Source: Cryptomeria japonica
Lineage: Eukaryota; Streptophyta; Pinopsida; Cupressales; Cupressaceae
Length of the DNA stretch: 64,000 nucleotides
NCBI RefSeq assembly: GCF_030272615.1
Contig: NC_081410.1
Location: 287,925,957 to 287,989,956 of the forward strand
Direction of reading: 5' to 3'
Shown: piece after piece, positions 20,420-31,818 of the stretch
Layout of the letters: the number at the start of each line of letters is the position of its first letter
Position numbering within the stretch: the stretch's first letter is position 1
Notes under the pieces: model-generated
What the model saw: the letters and a program-made list of their open reading frames with translations, nothing else
Database searches by the model: none
What the model was told of the DNA's origin: nothing
Made by a program: the position numbers and the translations under genes

Positions 20420-21783
20420 GATAGTTGATATGTGTAATACCCTAAAACTGGTCACCTAAACCATGGGCCCCTAATCTCGACAATATCACCAAAGTCCTAA
20501 CCAAAGGCAATTAAATCAATCTTGAGCACATTATTAATTCTTCAATCATTAAATGTCACATGGAAAATCAATTACTCTATATTAATTAAATATTTATTTA
20601 ATTAATTAAATCATTCTAAGAAAATCATTTTGATCAATTGTCCTATTTAATTTATTAAATATCCTAGCATATTTAATTAATTAATAAATTTGCCATTTAA
20701 TCGTAAAAAAGGAATTAATTTATTACAAAAGAGGAATTAATCACAAAGCAAGAGTTAAATTGAAAATAAAAGAATTGAATTGAGAGAGAAATCAAACTTG
20801 AGATATTATTTCTTCTTCTAAATTGAGAACTTGAAATCAGAAAAACAATTAAAGGAATTTAATCATTCTCTAAAATTGGAACTCAAAGCTTTTGAGAAAA
20901 AGAAGTTCAGTTGCATTGAAAAGACTCTTTTCTTGAATAAATCAAAGAATTATCTATTTTTATCTCGAGTGCATGGAATTAATTGAATTATATCTCTAAT
21001 GCAAACTTGAACTTATAATCTGAATGCATTTCAATTAAACTATAATTGGAATCTATCTCAAGGTTAACTAAATATGATTTCTCAATTATTTCAATTAATC
21101 CCAAATTGTGCTTTTTCTTGATCTCTCTTGTGATTCTCTATAAATTCACCCTTCATCTCTCATTCAAAACAGCTCGGAGATTTATTATTATACACTTTTT
21201 GCTTTGGAGTCATTGAATATATTTTGCTTGCTTTTTGAGATTATTTGCATATTTAGTTTATCCATATTGCTTGAATCCATATTTATTTCAATTATGATTG
21301 CCTAAATATTTCATCCATCTTGCATCCATTTAGCTTAATATCATGCTCATATATATTAAATCCTTCATCTTGGTGTAGTCTAGTCACTAGTATTGCTTAT
21401 ACAAATCAGAGAGCAATCTTATACTCGCATCTTTTAGAAGGCAATTGGTTGATTTGTTATGGTTTTCATAGTCGTGCTTATATTTGTCTAACCATACATG
21501 TAATGACTTAATTGAAGTGTTGTGTCTTGCATCTTACAAACTTATTTCACTTTTTCATGCACACAATATGTGGGTCTTTACCCTCCCAACCACTCAACAT
21601 ATACCACCATAGGTCTTTACCCTCCCAACCACCCAAAGGTCAAAGGAAGATTCACTGCTACAACACTCACTTTTTGTGATAGTCTCATGCACTTAGGACA
21701 GTCACTCCTTTCATGGCCACTCTTCTTCACAACACTCTAACATTAATTATAATGATAGTGTAAAGACCCACATATCAACTATC
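20420..21783. mobile_element. Small inverted-repeat (MITE-like) element split by a solo LTR
   Basis: With the solo LTR and one target-site copy removed, 20420-20432 joins 21571-21581 to give a 24-bp arm starting GATAGTTGATATG. It is the exact reverse complement of 21760-21783 (ending CATATCAACTATC). The arms enclose about 180 bp, which include a tandem repeat of TAGGTCTTTACCCTCCCAAC at 21571-21635. No target duplication or transposase is recognised, so the class is uncertain; it could also be a simple foldback sequence. Confidence 0.55.
20433..21565 (+). repeat. Solo LTR of the Gypsy-1 family
   Basis: Starts TGTAATACCCTAAAAC, ends GCACACA, 1133 bp, with a perfect 5-bp target duplication ATATG at 20428-20432 and 21566-21570. 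No PBS follows and no polypurine tract precedes it. It is therefore a solo LTR left by LTR-LTR recombination. It aligns with the Gypsy-1 LTR (7758-7141) at both ends. Confidence 0.9.
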
Positions 21784-22417
21784 AAAATGAGAGAAGAAAC
21801 ATTCATGTTCTTTTGGTACTTTGTGATTTCTAAACCATGTTTGAATCTTTCTTATCTTATGTGAAAGAATCTTAACATGATGCCTTTAAGTACACAACCT
21901 TAGATACACAATTCAAAAATGTTGACATCATACCAATGGATAACAATTAGATATAGGAATCATCAAGCTTGAAAAAAATATGAATTTAAACAACTAAAAT
22001 TTGGACCATGCCCATTATCTAGCCTAAGGATAAAATCATATATGTGATTCTTATATGATAAAAAAACTGGCACATATGAATTTTTAAATCTTGCAAGATC
22101 AAACTATAAAAGGTTAAAAGGTAGTAATCTTATGTCTAATACTTTTGTTGTGGAAGTTAGGGTGGTTGTCACCTATGTTGTCTTTACTCAATGAAATTTG
22201 TAGCAATTTGTTGAATCTTCACACCTCAAATTAATCATTGATAGTGTTGAGTTGGTTGATGATAAGTGATGAAATGAGGGTAGAAACAAATACTAGCTCC
22301 CTAATCTTGTGTCTATGTCTATTTGGCTTGTGGTATACTAGGTTATCCTAAAGCAAGACACATGTCAAGGTTCGTATAAGAGTGTATGTGAGTGTAGTGT
22401 GTTTTCTATGTAGAATG
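21784..22417. other. Unassigned sequence
   Basis: AT-rich, with no reading frame, repeat unit or motif that I can support. Confidence 0.4.
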
Positions 22418-23549
22418 GTTTTTTTTTTTGAAGATCAATTACCAAAATAAAATCAGAGTACAAAGTTAGGTTACAATAATAGTGACCAAGTTGATCACTC
22501 CATCAAATCCCCTACCAGGCTAAACCACCTTAAAATTAGAAGAAAAAAAAGAATCAGTTTATACGATTAAGAGTAACGTGTAGAGCTTCGAGTCAACATC
22601 AAATTACATTGATATTATATCATCTATTGACAACATATTCAAAAATATAGGTTGTAATAGATTATTAAGATTCATTATCACTATCATTATGTGGATTCTC
22701 CTCTTTCTCTTCATTCTTTCCATCTTTATTATTAGCTTCTTTGTCATTATTCTTAGGTTCAATCCTACTAATTTGGAAAGTACCAAATTCTCTTCCAAGC
22801 GACGCAAAGATCCTCTCTCAACTAGAGCAATCAAATTTTTGGTGAGTCATTTCTAGGTTTCTTATAGCTTCACCCCTCTTTAATTGATATTGGTTTTCTT
22901 TTTGGTATTTATTATAAAATTCTATACTCTTCCTAGAATTTATTCTCTATCTTTCTTAGATCTTGGGGTCAATAGGCAACATCCTAAATGTCTTCTTTAT
23001 ATATTGAAGAGCAACCTTCATCCAATATCTTCATGAATCTTCCTGTTGGCATCTTCAATGTAAATGATACCTATTCAATAATCATTAGCATTGTGATTCT
23101 AAGATTACACTCAATAAGAACCCTCCCTTTACCTTGGAACACATTCTCATTCCTTCTCTTCCAAAGAAAGTAAAGAATTTCAATAGACAATAAAATCCAA
23201 AAATAGTTAGACTTTTTACTCAGATTGCAAACATACTTGACAAAATCTCAAACCATGAGAAATTATCAACAATATTCCCACCTAAAATGTTATAACGATT
23301 GAAAATCATGAATTTTCTCCTGATTAATATCTTCCATGGTTCATTCCCTTCTAAATCCTTGGCAATCCATTTTATTTCTAAGGCAATACCTTGTTGCCTG
23401 AGGTCTTTGATCCCCAATCCACCTAAGTCCTTACTCAAGTAGCACCATTTCCATTTAACAACATGCATCCTTTTCTTACCTCTTCCATCTAACCACAAAA
23501 TTGCACCGATGAGAATGCTATGGGTCTGACAGTTTGGTCGTCGGTGCAT
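22418..23549 (-). mobile_element. 5'-truncated L1-type LINE
   Basis: The minus strand ends in an A-run (T-run at 22419-22429 on plus) after a 3' untranslated region. Upstream is the C-terminal part of a LINE-1 ORF2. The 5' end is truncated near 23549-23570, as is usual for plant LINEs. I could not identify a convincing target duplication. Confidence 0.75.
22985..23549 (-). pseudogene. LINE ORF2 C-terminal fragment (post-RT and zinc-binding region)
   Basis: 23549-23220 reads ILWLDGRGKKRMHVVKWKWC followed by LSKDLGGLGIKDLRQQGIAL, the standard segment just after the reverse transcriptase of plant L1 elements. After a stop it continues with LYFLWKRRNENVFQGKGR, the usual end of the C-terminal (zf-RVT-like) region. 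Catalytic RT motifs are absent through 5' truncation. Confidence 0.8.
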
Positions 23550-23739
23550 GAAAGCATTGCATGAGTTCTACTTTTAAAAATTATATTAAACATTTTTAAT
23601 TTATTTGATTGAGTCTTATTTTTAAAAAAAGATTATCAATGATGTTTCCTTTCTCCAAGAATTGGATCTAGGATCTTTCCGTCAGATAATATGTAACATC
23701 CGATGATTAAATCTTTTCTTTATAGATGCTTATTTTATT

Positions 23740-24890
23740 TAATCATTTGAGCCTGAATTATAATTTATATTTGTGCAGAAATAGAAGATACAAGTTGAAG
23801 AGTCGTGTGCAAGCAAATTTTGTAAAAGAAAGAAAGCAGGCATTATCTTGAATGACATGGAAACAAGCTCATCATCTTCCCACAAGAGAGCAATTGGAGA
23901 AAAGCAGAGGAAAGTGTTAAAGGGTGAAAAATACATAGACAATATGCAATACAAATGTTTGGAGTGTGTGGTGTGGTCTCTAATTTATGTCCAGAGGGAC
24001 TAACTAGTTTTGGAGTTCCTGGGAAACCTATTAGGCCACACTTGGAGGAAATAAATGTGTTCATGCAAGGGCCACCTTTTTTCTATTATGAGAATGATTC
24101 TTTTGCACAGAAGGATATTTGGAAGACAATATCCAAAAAAATTTATAGTGTGGAACCAAAGTTAGTGGACTCGAAGTACTTTTCAGCTTCCAGAAGACCA
24201 AGAGTTTATGCACACAATCTCCAAATAGAAGGGCGATTTCAAACATTACCTCTCCCCCCCATGACTATTCAGGAAGCACTTCCTTAGACAAAGGCCTATT
24301 GGCCTCCATGGGATCAAAGAAAAAAATTGAAATGCATAGACTCTAGACGATGTGGTAGTGTCCTTCGTGAAGAACTTTGTACTATAATTGAAAATTCACA
24401 AGGGAAATTGTAAGATAGTGAACAAAAATACATTCTTGAAAAGTGTGAAGAATGGAACTTGGTTTGAGTGGGGCCAGGTTAGGTGGCTCCTCTAGAGGTT
24501 GTTGAGATAGAAATTATATTAGGATTTGAAAAAGATCACACTCGTGGAACTTCTTGTGCGACTGATCGATTGCACTATTTGGGTAATGCATTCCAAATAG
24601 ATACAATTGCATACCATTTATCTATCTTGAAAGAATTTTCTCCTAATGGCATTAAAGATCTTTCTCTATTTTTTGGTATTGGAGCAGAGGTTGCTTTGCA
24701 TTGACTTGGGATACATTTAAGTTCTGTTATATCTATGGAAATATGTGAAAAGAACAGGCTTGTCCTTAATAGTAGGTGGATAAAAACCCAACAAACAAGT
24801 AGGTTGATTTAGAGGGAAGATGTCCAAGATTTGAATACAAAAGTAATGGAGTTTTTTATTAGAGTTTTTGAAGTCATCTTGAACTAGAGT
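23740..24890 (+). pseudogene. DRM-type DNA cytosine methyltransferase pseudogene, fragment 1
   Basis: Plant DRM enzymes carry out RNA-directed de novo cytosine methylation in the nucleus. The plus strand reads GLTSFGVPGKPIRP, QGPPFFYYENDSFAQKDIW, EPKLVDSKYFSASRRPRVY, AHNLQIEGRFQTLPLPPMTI (to 24287). After a stop come TKAYWPPWDQRKKLKC, then EKCEEWNLV, VAPLEVVEIEIILGFEKDHT, LGNAFQIDTIAYHLSILKEF and LSLFFGIGAEVALH. This is the order of the rearranged DRM catalytic domain, with motif I (FxGIG) last. It breaks off before the catalytic PCN motif. About five in-frame stops make it dead. A TTTGTGCAG at 23771-23779 could be an intron end, but the rest runs without introns. The UBA repeats of the N-terminus are not seen. 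Confidence 0.9.
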
Positions 24891-25960
24891 TGCCATTGCT
24901 ACATTTGAACTCTTTTAACACTTCAAACTTTGCCTTACATGATTTACCTGCTTACTCTGATGTAGAGGATGCCAATCTCAATCCCTTAATGCCATTATCT
25001 TCTCTTCAATGTTGCTAACTGGAAGAATGCCACAGACTGAATGAGAGAAGGAGGACAAGTTCTAGTGATATAAATACACAATCATTCATATTATTGAAGA
25101 TAAAACTGGTCGGCCATAATTTTAGGCAATATTAGGTTGGTCCTAATTGAATTTGACATATTGTTTTCTGAAATTTTAGTAATCGTGTAACAGTTTACAT
25201 CATGTTTTTATTGCAACTCTTTTTCCATTACTTTCTACCCTTGTTCAACACTTTTCAAAAGAACTTTAGCCAATGAATATCAATCCTGGTTGTGGCATAC
25301 CAATAGAAGTGATCAAATCATTGAAGGTAGGGTAAAATGCTCCAAAATTGAAGAGATTTTTCTTTACTAGATTTTTAATGCATGTCAAATTCCTTCCTAA
25401 GGAAAATGGTTTACCAAAGCTCAGGTTGCCAGCAACTCTCTACGTTTTCTGCAACTTGCCATTGTTTCTTCTCAAGGAGAGGCAAATGATCTAGGAGGGT
25501 TTGACACTTTGATGGATTTGAATGAAATGGTAGTACTTCATTACATACATTTCTTCACCACTACCTTTATCACATTGCCTAAAACACGTGTTCACATTGC
25601 AGCACTCTTAACTCCTTTTCATTTTAATCTCACAACTTTGATAATGACAATGCTATTTTCGTTTACAAATTTTCAAGAAAACAAAAAGACATGGGACATG
25701 AATGGACAGAAAGTGAGTGGTTGTGGGTCTTGTAACTTCCATGACACTCATCTTTACTCTTGTATAATAATGTAAGACTACAAAAGATAGACACCTGGCA
25801 GATACTTTTGCATAAACAATCTTGCAACCTACAATTTTAGCACAGTGTCTTCTCATTCTTGAATCTCTCTTGTTGTGTGACACTAATATGTGCTCTCTAA
25901 TACATTTGTATTCACTTTCATGTGTTTTCTCTGGGCACACCTGAGCCCTAGATCACTAAC
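24891..25960 (+). other. Unassigned sequence with coding-like shreds
   Basis: Stretches such as LPAYSDVEDANLNPLMPLSS (about 24950-25005) and NEYQSWLWHTNRSDQIIEG (about 25270-25325) look protein-derived but match nothing I recognise. Stops are frequent. It separates the two DRM fragments, together with the LTR-like block to its right. Confidence 0.3.
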
Positions 25961-26842
25961 ATAGGGTTAAACATTATGTTCTACAACAGGTTTATGTTTC
26001 AGAATTTTAAATAAACATCACTCAGAGTGAGTCCAACCTATTATAGCCAGGTACCATTTTCAGATATTGGTTTGCTGAAATAGTATCTAGCTCGGTTACT
26101 TATTGTATGCACTTGTGTTATCCTCTATTTAAATATTTCATTGGGCTAGACCCAAAATGTAATGTGGAAGTCATCTTAAATTGGGCTAGACCCAAATGTA
26201 GCATGATAAAGGAATTCAATGTGTCATTGGGTTGGGCCCAAAATGTAACGTGCTAAGGGAAATTAAACAACTATTGGGTTGGACCCAATATCCAACGTGG
26301 GAATATAGAATAATAATTTTTTATTATTTGCAAGCTGACCTAAGGGTGATTAGCACCTAAGGTTGGTATATAATGCTCCAAGATGAAGTCATTTGGAGAC
26401 ACAACACAATTCATATTTCTTCTATTTGTTCTGATAGAAGTGATTCTCTCTAATGTGAACTTGTGCAAGGTGATTATGCTAGGTTGAAGATAGAAAAGTT
26501 GTCAAAGTATCTTGTGCAAATCTGATGTAGACTTATGTTGCTCCACTTTATCATTCGTTGTTAAAGGGATGCATTCAACACTAATTTCCTGAACTGAAAT
26601 CTGAGATAAGTCTTGTAAACTATCTACATTTGAGATAATACATAACATATTTAAAGGGTGTGTTTTCACCTCCAGGAGGGAGGTTTTCCCAAGGTATTGG
26701 TGTCTTGTGTCTTGTGTTTTATTATTGTTACTATTCTTGTATCTTGTTTTTTATTGCTATTACTATTTATACACAGTCTTATTATAATCAAATTGGTTAC
26801 ATTAACATCTGATTGCTTAAAATTAACATTATAATCAAATAG
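25961..26842 (+). repeat. LTR-like block between the two DRM fragments
   Basis: Contains four copies of a TTGGG(C/T)T(A/G)GACCCAA palindromic word at 26140-26295. A later GTTTTCACCTCCAGGAGGG / TTTTCCCAAGGTATTGGTGT stretch, with TTGTGTTTTATT pyrimidine-rich sequence, is typical of Copia LTR R/U5 regions. The right end is near ...AAAATTAACA (about 26831), just before the second DRM fragment; the left end is not fixed. No PBS, polypurine tract or target duplication was found, so a solo LTR is a guess. Confidence 0.4.
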
Positions 26843-27060
26843 GTGGAGAAGAGGTTGCTTTGCATCGACTTGGGATACATTTAAGTTGTGTTGTATCTAC
26901 AGAAATATGTGAAAAGAACAGGCTTGTCCTTAATAGTTGGTGGACAAAATCCCAACATACAGGTAGGTTGATTCAGAGGGAAGATGTCCAAGATTTGAAT
27001 ATAGAAGTACTAGAGGACTTAGTAGACAATGCTTTCAATGACTTCCAAAGATCTCAGTAG
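26843..27060 (+). pseudogene. DRM-type methyltransferase pseudogene, fragment 2
   Basis: Reads GEEVALHRLGIHLSCVVSTE, ICEKNRLVLNSWW and REDVQDLNIEVLEDLVDNAF with no internal stop until 27060. It overlaps the same protein segment as the end of fragment 1 (24690-24890) but is better preserved: it keeps the Arg after ALH and the Trp-Trp pair that fragment 1 has lost. It starts right after AAATAG, an acceptable splice acceptor, and ends before the catalytic Cys motif. It may be an exon remnant of the parent or neighbour gene, or a tandem copy. Confidence 0.85.
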
Positions 27061-28805
27061 ATGTCTTTAGGTCTCAGTGGATGAAATGCTATGAGTCCAA
27101 TAGGTAAACAACATGTGTCAAGTAATCAACATTGATCTTACTCTTCAATGAATTATATCTTTCCCTCTCAGAATTATCGGTTCAAGAGCTCGGTTACCCA
27201 GATGACTAAAGAGGATAAAACTCCTCATAATCTTCAGACAAAGATTCTCCTATTTCATAATCAGCCAAATCCTTGGCCAAAATAGTAGTCAAATCCTGAA
27301 TGAGACAGTTATTGGGACCAAACCAGTTTGAAGAAGCCTTAATAGTCCAAGAGGTTGAAGAAGCTTTAATAGTGAAAGGTTATTTGAAGCCTCTTTCTAA
27401 CTTTTATGACAAATTTGATGACTTCGACAAAAGGATTCTAGAAGAAGGCCATTGTAAAGTATTTAAACATTTTCAATAGGGCTCTTGTAGAAATAATATC
27501 ATCAATTCCAAAAATATTATATGATATTCTGGAAATGAGAAGAAATATTGCTAAAGAAAAAGATGAAAGGTTAAAAGAGTATGAAATAGTTAATATATGT
27601 CCGGTAATAGCAGTAGAGGAAATAAAGAGAATACTCAAACAGGCCCAAAATCATTTTAGGAGCAAAACAAGAATCAATATGATATTTTGTCATCTATTAT
27701 GGGAGAGAAAAATGATCAACCAAAAGATGATCAAGTTGATGCGAATATTTCCTATTTCAGAAAAAGCAGATTTAGATAAAGATAAATAGGAAGATGAGTT
27801 GAATGAGGGTGAGGATACTTAGAAACCTTCATATCAATCTATGGAGACTCAAGCTCCAGTTGATGATGTAGGTCTAAAAGAGGTCAAGGCAGAAGTAGAT
27901 GCAGAAGAGAAAAGGTTGAAGTAAGAGACATTGCAGAGGATGTGAAAATTTTTCTTGAAAAGGATAAGTAGATTTTTTATGATCCATCACTATCCCAAGG
28001 GCCTATCAACTTAGCCACTCTCTCTCCAATACAAAAACTAAAGTTAGCAACACTTGCTCAAGCTAAGGCAAGAGAATAAATTTTGAAGTCGCATATGGAG
28101 AACAGTGAGTTGTTGACTCTTGCATCCGATGTTATAGAAAAAATTATGCCTACCTATGTCAAGGACACTTCAGATTCTCCATACAGGCAGCTTAAGAACC
28201 TGATCAGCTCCGTGCATACTTATTTTGAATCATTATAGAAGTTAGCAGAGATAAGGTCAAGAATGAATTTGATGCTAAGAGATTTGGTGAGCTACAAAAG
28301 ATATTGCTAATGATAGAAGCATGTTAGACACATGTGTAAAAGGTACCCATGATGCCTTATCAGAAGGAGGAAATTTCTACAAGTCTTGTTTATCATTTTT
28401 AAAAGTTTTTGCAGACATTGAAGAGAAAATTATGGAGAATGAGAAGATATTGTCAGGAATATCATAGTCCTTTGATCCTTTGTCGATCTCGGCAACCATT
28501 CAGGAAACTTAGGTTATAACATTGCTTGACAAGATCAAGAATTTGAGCCATGAAAAGGAGAAGATTCTTAGCAGAGTTGGTGAGCTCCAAAGCTTCATTA
28601 CTCCCAAGTTAGACACCATGCTCAGTGCATTGAAGGAAGCCTAGGATGCTATTGCCATAAATGATTCTGCAGATCTTCAGTCAATGGAAATGAAAGCATA
28701 TATCTTTAGTGAGCTAATATTAGTTTTGGAGTGCCTTAAGAAAGGTTGGGATAGTCACTTGAGCTCATTGAAAACCATTTTTGTAGATATCTTTAAGTTC
28801 ATGTA
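27061..28805 (+). pseudogene. Decayed coiled-coil ORF of unknown function
   Basis: The coding-like plus strand with about 15 stops starts with Ser/Asn/Gln-rich sequence (SSMNYIFPSQNYRFKSS). It continues with RALVEIISSIPKILYDILEM (27477-27536), then a charged helix to 27789, an acidic linker (EDELNEGEDT, METQAPVDDVGLKEV), and long heptad-like segments (KIKNLSHEKEKILSRVGELQ near 28530; LILVLECLKKGWDSHLSSLK near 28715). It ends at about 28805. It is followed directly by the PPT/LTR tail, so it holds the place where pol normally ends. No enzymatic motif recognised. Confidence 0.5.
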
Positions 28806-29035
28806 AAGTTTGTATATAAATGCTACTGTATATAGAGTTTTGATTTGAATTTTGGCATCTAGATCCCTACCTTTTCCATTGATGTCAAAGGGGGAGTGTA
28901 GGGAAGTGAAAAATGTTGGACTCATCTTAGGAGGAGTTGAAGAATTTTGGAATTTTGAGATTTTGAGTTTTGTAGTATATATATTGGTACTAATTCTGAC
29001 ACTTAGTCATTTTTCACTAAGTGTTTCCATCAATG

Positions 29036-29049
29036 CCAAAGGGGGAGAT
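29036..29049 (+). other. Polypurine tract
   Basis: CCAAAGGGGGAGAT immediately before the LTR; the same wording as in Copia-2 and Copia-4. Confidence 0.75.
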
Positions 29050-29972
29050 TTTTGGCAAGAGACACTACATAGGTCGTTAGATGTTGTCATTGATGACAAC
29101 TCTAGTTAGTGATTCTATCCACAATTCATGATTTGCCTATACCAGAAGTTTGAGTGTAGATTTGGTCAAGTTCGGTGAAGTTAGAACATAGCATCTGACA
29201 AAGTTCTATATTTTGGTCAATATTTCATTTTAGTTGGATATTTTGTGTTGCAGAGATATGGGAAACCTGATAGATGTCTAGAGTACCTTATCTATGACTT
29301 TATCTTTCGATGTTAATTCTTGCAAGTTAGAAGATCCAATAAATCAGTTTTTGGGTTGAACAATGTAGTATGGCCAACTTGTGTAATTGATCATTGTGTG
29401 GAATTGTTGGAGTCAATTTGGTGATTGTTTTTATGTTCAAGGATGTTTAGCCGACTTATGGGAAGCATGTGGACAATTCTTTTTGGTCTGCATATGCATT
29501 AGAGATCATATTCAAATGATTGTTCAAATATGTTTGGTGAATGTTTGTATATGTGCTTAGCTAGAACTAGAATTTGGCATTTTTAGATGATATTGTTTAG
29601 CTCATATACTTCATTAATCTATTGTAATTCATTTGTAAGATAGTGAGTCTTCCTTGGGTTGTAGCCCTTGTTTTTTTTTTTTGAGCAATGAGCTCTAGGC
29701 AGTGTGCCTGAATGCATGTGCATTCCTAATTGTAATATTTATATACTTATACAAAGTATATTTATATTGTGGGTTCATCCCCACCGTGTTTTTTTCCTTA
29801 ACCGGGTTTCCATGTAAAAAATCTTTGAGTTATATTGTTGTGGATATTTGGTTTTTGTTCTAGCATCTTTTTTCTACTCATATGCATTAAGTGGTTGAAG
29901 GATCAAATTAATAAGGTTAAAAATTGTAGAACACTGATTCACCCCCCCTCTCAGTGTTCCTTGATTCCAACA
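29050..29972 (+). repeat. Copia-type LTR
   Basis: Starts TTTTGGCAAGAG, probably a decayed TGTTGGCAAGAG. Ends GATTCCAACA, 923 bp, with TTGTCATTGATGACAAC near the start and GATTCACCCCCCCTCTCA near the end. The following ATTGGAGCC resembles an iMet PBS with a short deletion, so it might be a 5' LTR of a tandem arrangement, but the preceding PPT favours a 3' LTR. Confidence 0.7.
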
Positions 29973-30428
29973 ATTGGAGCCATAGAAAACAACTTACAAA
30001 AAGATTCTGCACAAATTATGTATGTTCTCAACAATGCCGATGAGAATAAATGAGAAAAGTTTGCAAGAAAAATATTAGTGTCTGTTGTGAATGGTGCAAA
30101 TGAGAATAAATGAGCAAAGTTTGCATGAAAAATATTACTGTCTACTACCAATGACTCCGGTGAGAATAAATAGGCAAAGTTTGCAAGAAAAATATCAGAG
30201 AACCCTATGAAAATAGCAATTTATTTAAGTAAAGATGGACTAACATTATTTTATTATACCCACTTCAATCTATTTATAACTGTCATAAAGAAAATGTAAA
30301 AAAAGATTGGATTTAGATTCTTTGAGCTGTAGGCAAGATGTGACTTGATTGTCCAATCCAGGTCTGATTTGATTTGATTGGATTTAATCTAATTTGATTG
30401 TGCTGCCTAAAAGAACATTTTTTTCCAG
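29973..30428 (+). repeat. Flanking sequence with about 60-bp tandem repeat
   Basis: Three copies of a unit containing GAGAATAAATGAGCAAAGTT, starting near 30040, 30099 and 30160. In one plus-strand frame each encodes a 20-residue repeat of the form NENK-x-AKFARKIL, with a stop inside each. It ends at the target site of the LARD. No gene recognised. Confidence 0.6.
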
Positions 30429-30433
30429 CTTGT
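30429..30433 (+). other. Target site duplication of the LARD, left copy
   Basis: CTTGT, identical to 63203-63207. Confidence 0.9.
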
Positions 30434-31818
30434 TGTAGTGCCCCTCCTTGACTCATCTTTTATGAGAGAATGTGATAAACACTTTTAGATTTGTTCTCTT
30501 ATAGTCTCTTTAATATTAGTGGATTCATTATGATTTATGTGGATGAAGTTATGTCTTGGACTAATATGTTGATCAAGCTTATGCACTCATTATTCATGTA
30601 TGGATTATATTTCTTATGAGGTTGTGATGTTATCTTGATTATGCTAACCCTATTCCATAATTATGATGATGATTGAGTTGATGATTGTGACTGTCTTCTA
30701 GTGTCTTCATGATAGGGACGATGTCATACCACTCATTGTGAGCATGATATGTCATCGCGAATCTCTGTCACTTGCCCATTATTATGATGTATATGTATTG
30801 TATATGTTGTGTTAGTGTTTGATGCAAGTTTACAGGTACTAGACATCGACTCCACCTGGCTTCATAGGTTTGAGTGTGTCTCTATCCTAATGGTAAGTTG
30901 TTGAAGATGACATAGTTCCCTCACACACTCTAGGTCTAAGTTTTGTACCTTGTCAATTGTGCCATGACGCAAGTTGAGGTTAGAGTCTTGTGTTGTGTTC
31001 GTTCCCTTGGCGTAAGGTGATTTGATTTTATACTTATTTATTTGGAGTGGTGTGATTATTGTTTAATTATTTGATTATAGGATACTTAATTGATTTATTG
31101 TTTATTTATTAGATATTTATTTATTATTTATTTGATTGTGGATTTTTATTTAATTATGAGTTGATATTTTATTGGTGGATTATTATCATCACTATTATAT
31201 TTTAATTTGATTTATTTTTGTTGAGTGATTTATTATTTATTTATCTTATTTATTGTTTATTTATTGTTGGGTTATTTATTGTTTATATAATTATTTATTT
31301 ATTTATTTGTTATTATTTATGTACTTGCCCCTTATTATGATTGTCCGTCTTGGAAGTTGTGATTGTGAAGATATTATTATTTAATTGTTTGTTTATTTAT
31401 TTATACTAATTTTTGGTTTAACATTTATTGGAGAATTTTATTTATTTATTTTATTTACTAGCCCTTTCTATTTTATTTTTTGACAAATGGATTTATTTAC
31501 TATTTATTGTTGTTTATTCTTTTACCCATTTGTTTATTTATTATTTACCTTACCTGCCCTCTTTTATTATTGGCTGTGAGATTTAGAGATTTACATAATA
31601 TTATTTTATTATTATTCTCACCTTGAATTTGCATAAGGTTGGTATGATTAATAATTTTTTTAATTATTTTGATGTCAGCCATGATGGGTTATGGTTTTGG
31701 ATTAATTTTTTATATATTGAGTTTTCTGAGTTTTGTTGTGGGTGGGTTTTGTTGGAGATTATTTTTATTATTGTGAAATTCATTATTTGGCTTGGGTTTG
31801 AATTTGGAATTGGAGCTT

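Larger units (their letters stand above)
27061..29972 (+). mobile_element. Copia-like element, 3' half (coiled-coil ORF, PPT, LTR)
   Basis: Plus-strand order is a decayed coiled-coil ORF, a non-coding tail with AAAGGGGGAG tracts (28888 and 29036), and an LTR. The tail and LTR follow the same plan as Copia-2 and Copia-4. No pol is present, so this may be the 3' part of the same gag/ORF2-only family as Copia-1 and Copia-3; that is inference. The 5' end is not identified; it abuts DRM fragment 2. Confidence 0.55.

Noticed and set aside
22418-22430. T-run considered as a plus-strand terminator or polymerase III stop
   Set aside because: Better explained as the poly(A) tail of the minus-strand LINE; no A/B boxes nearby.
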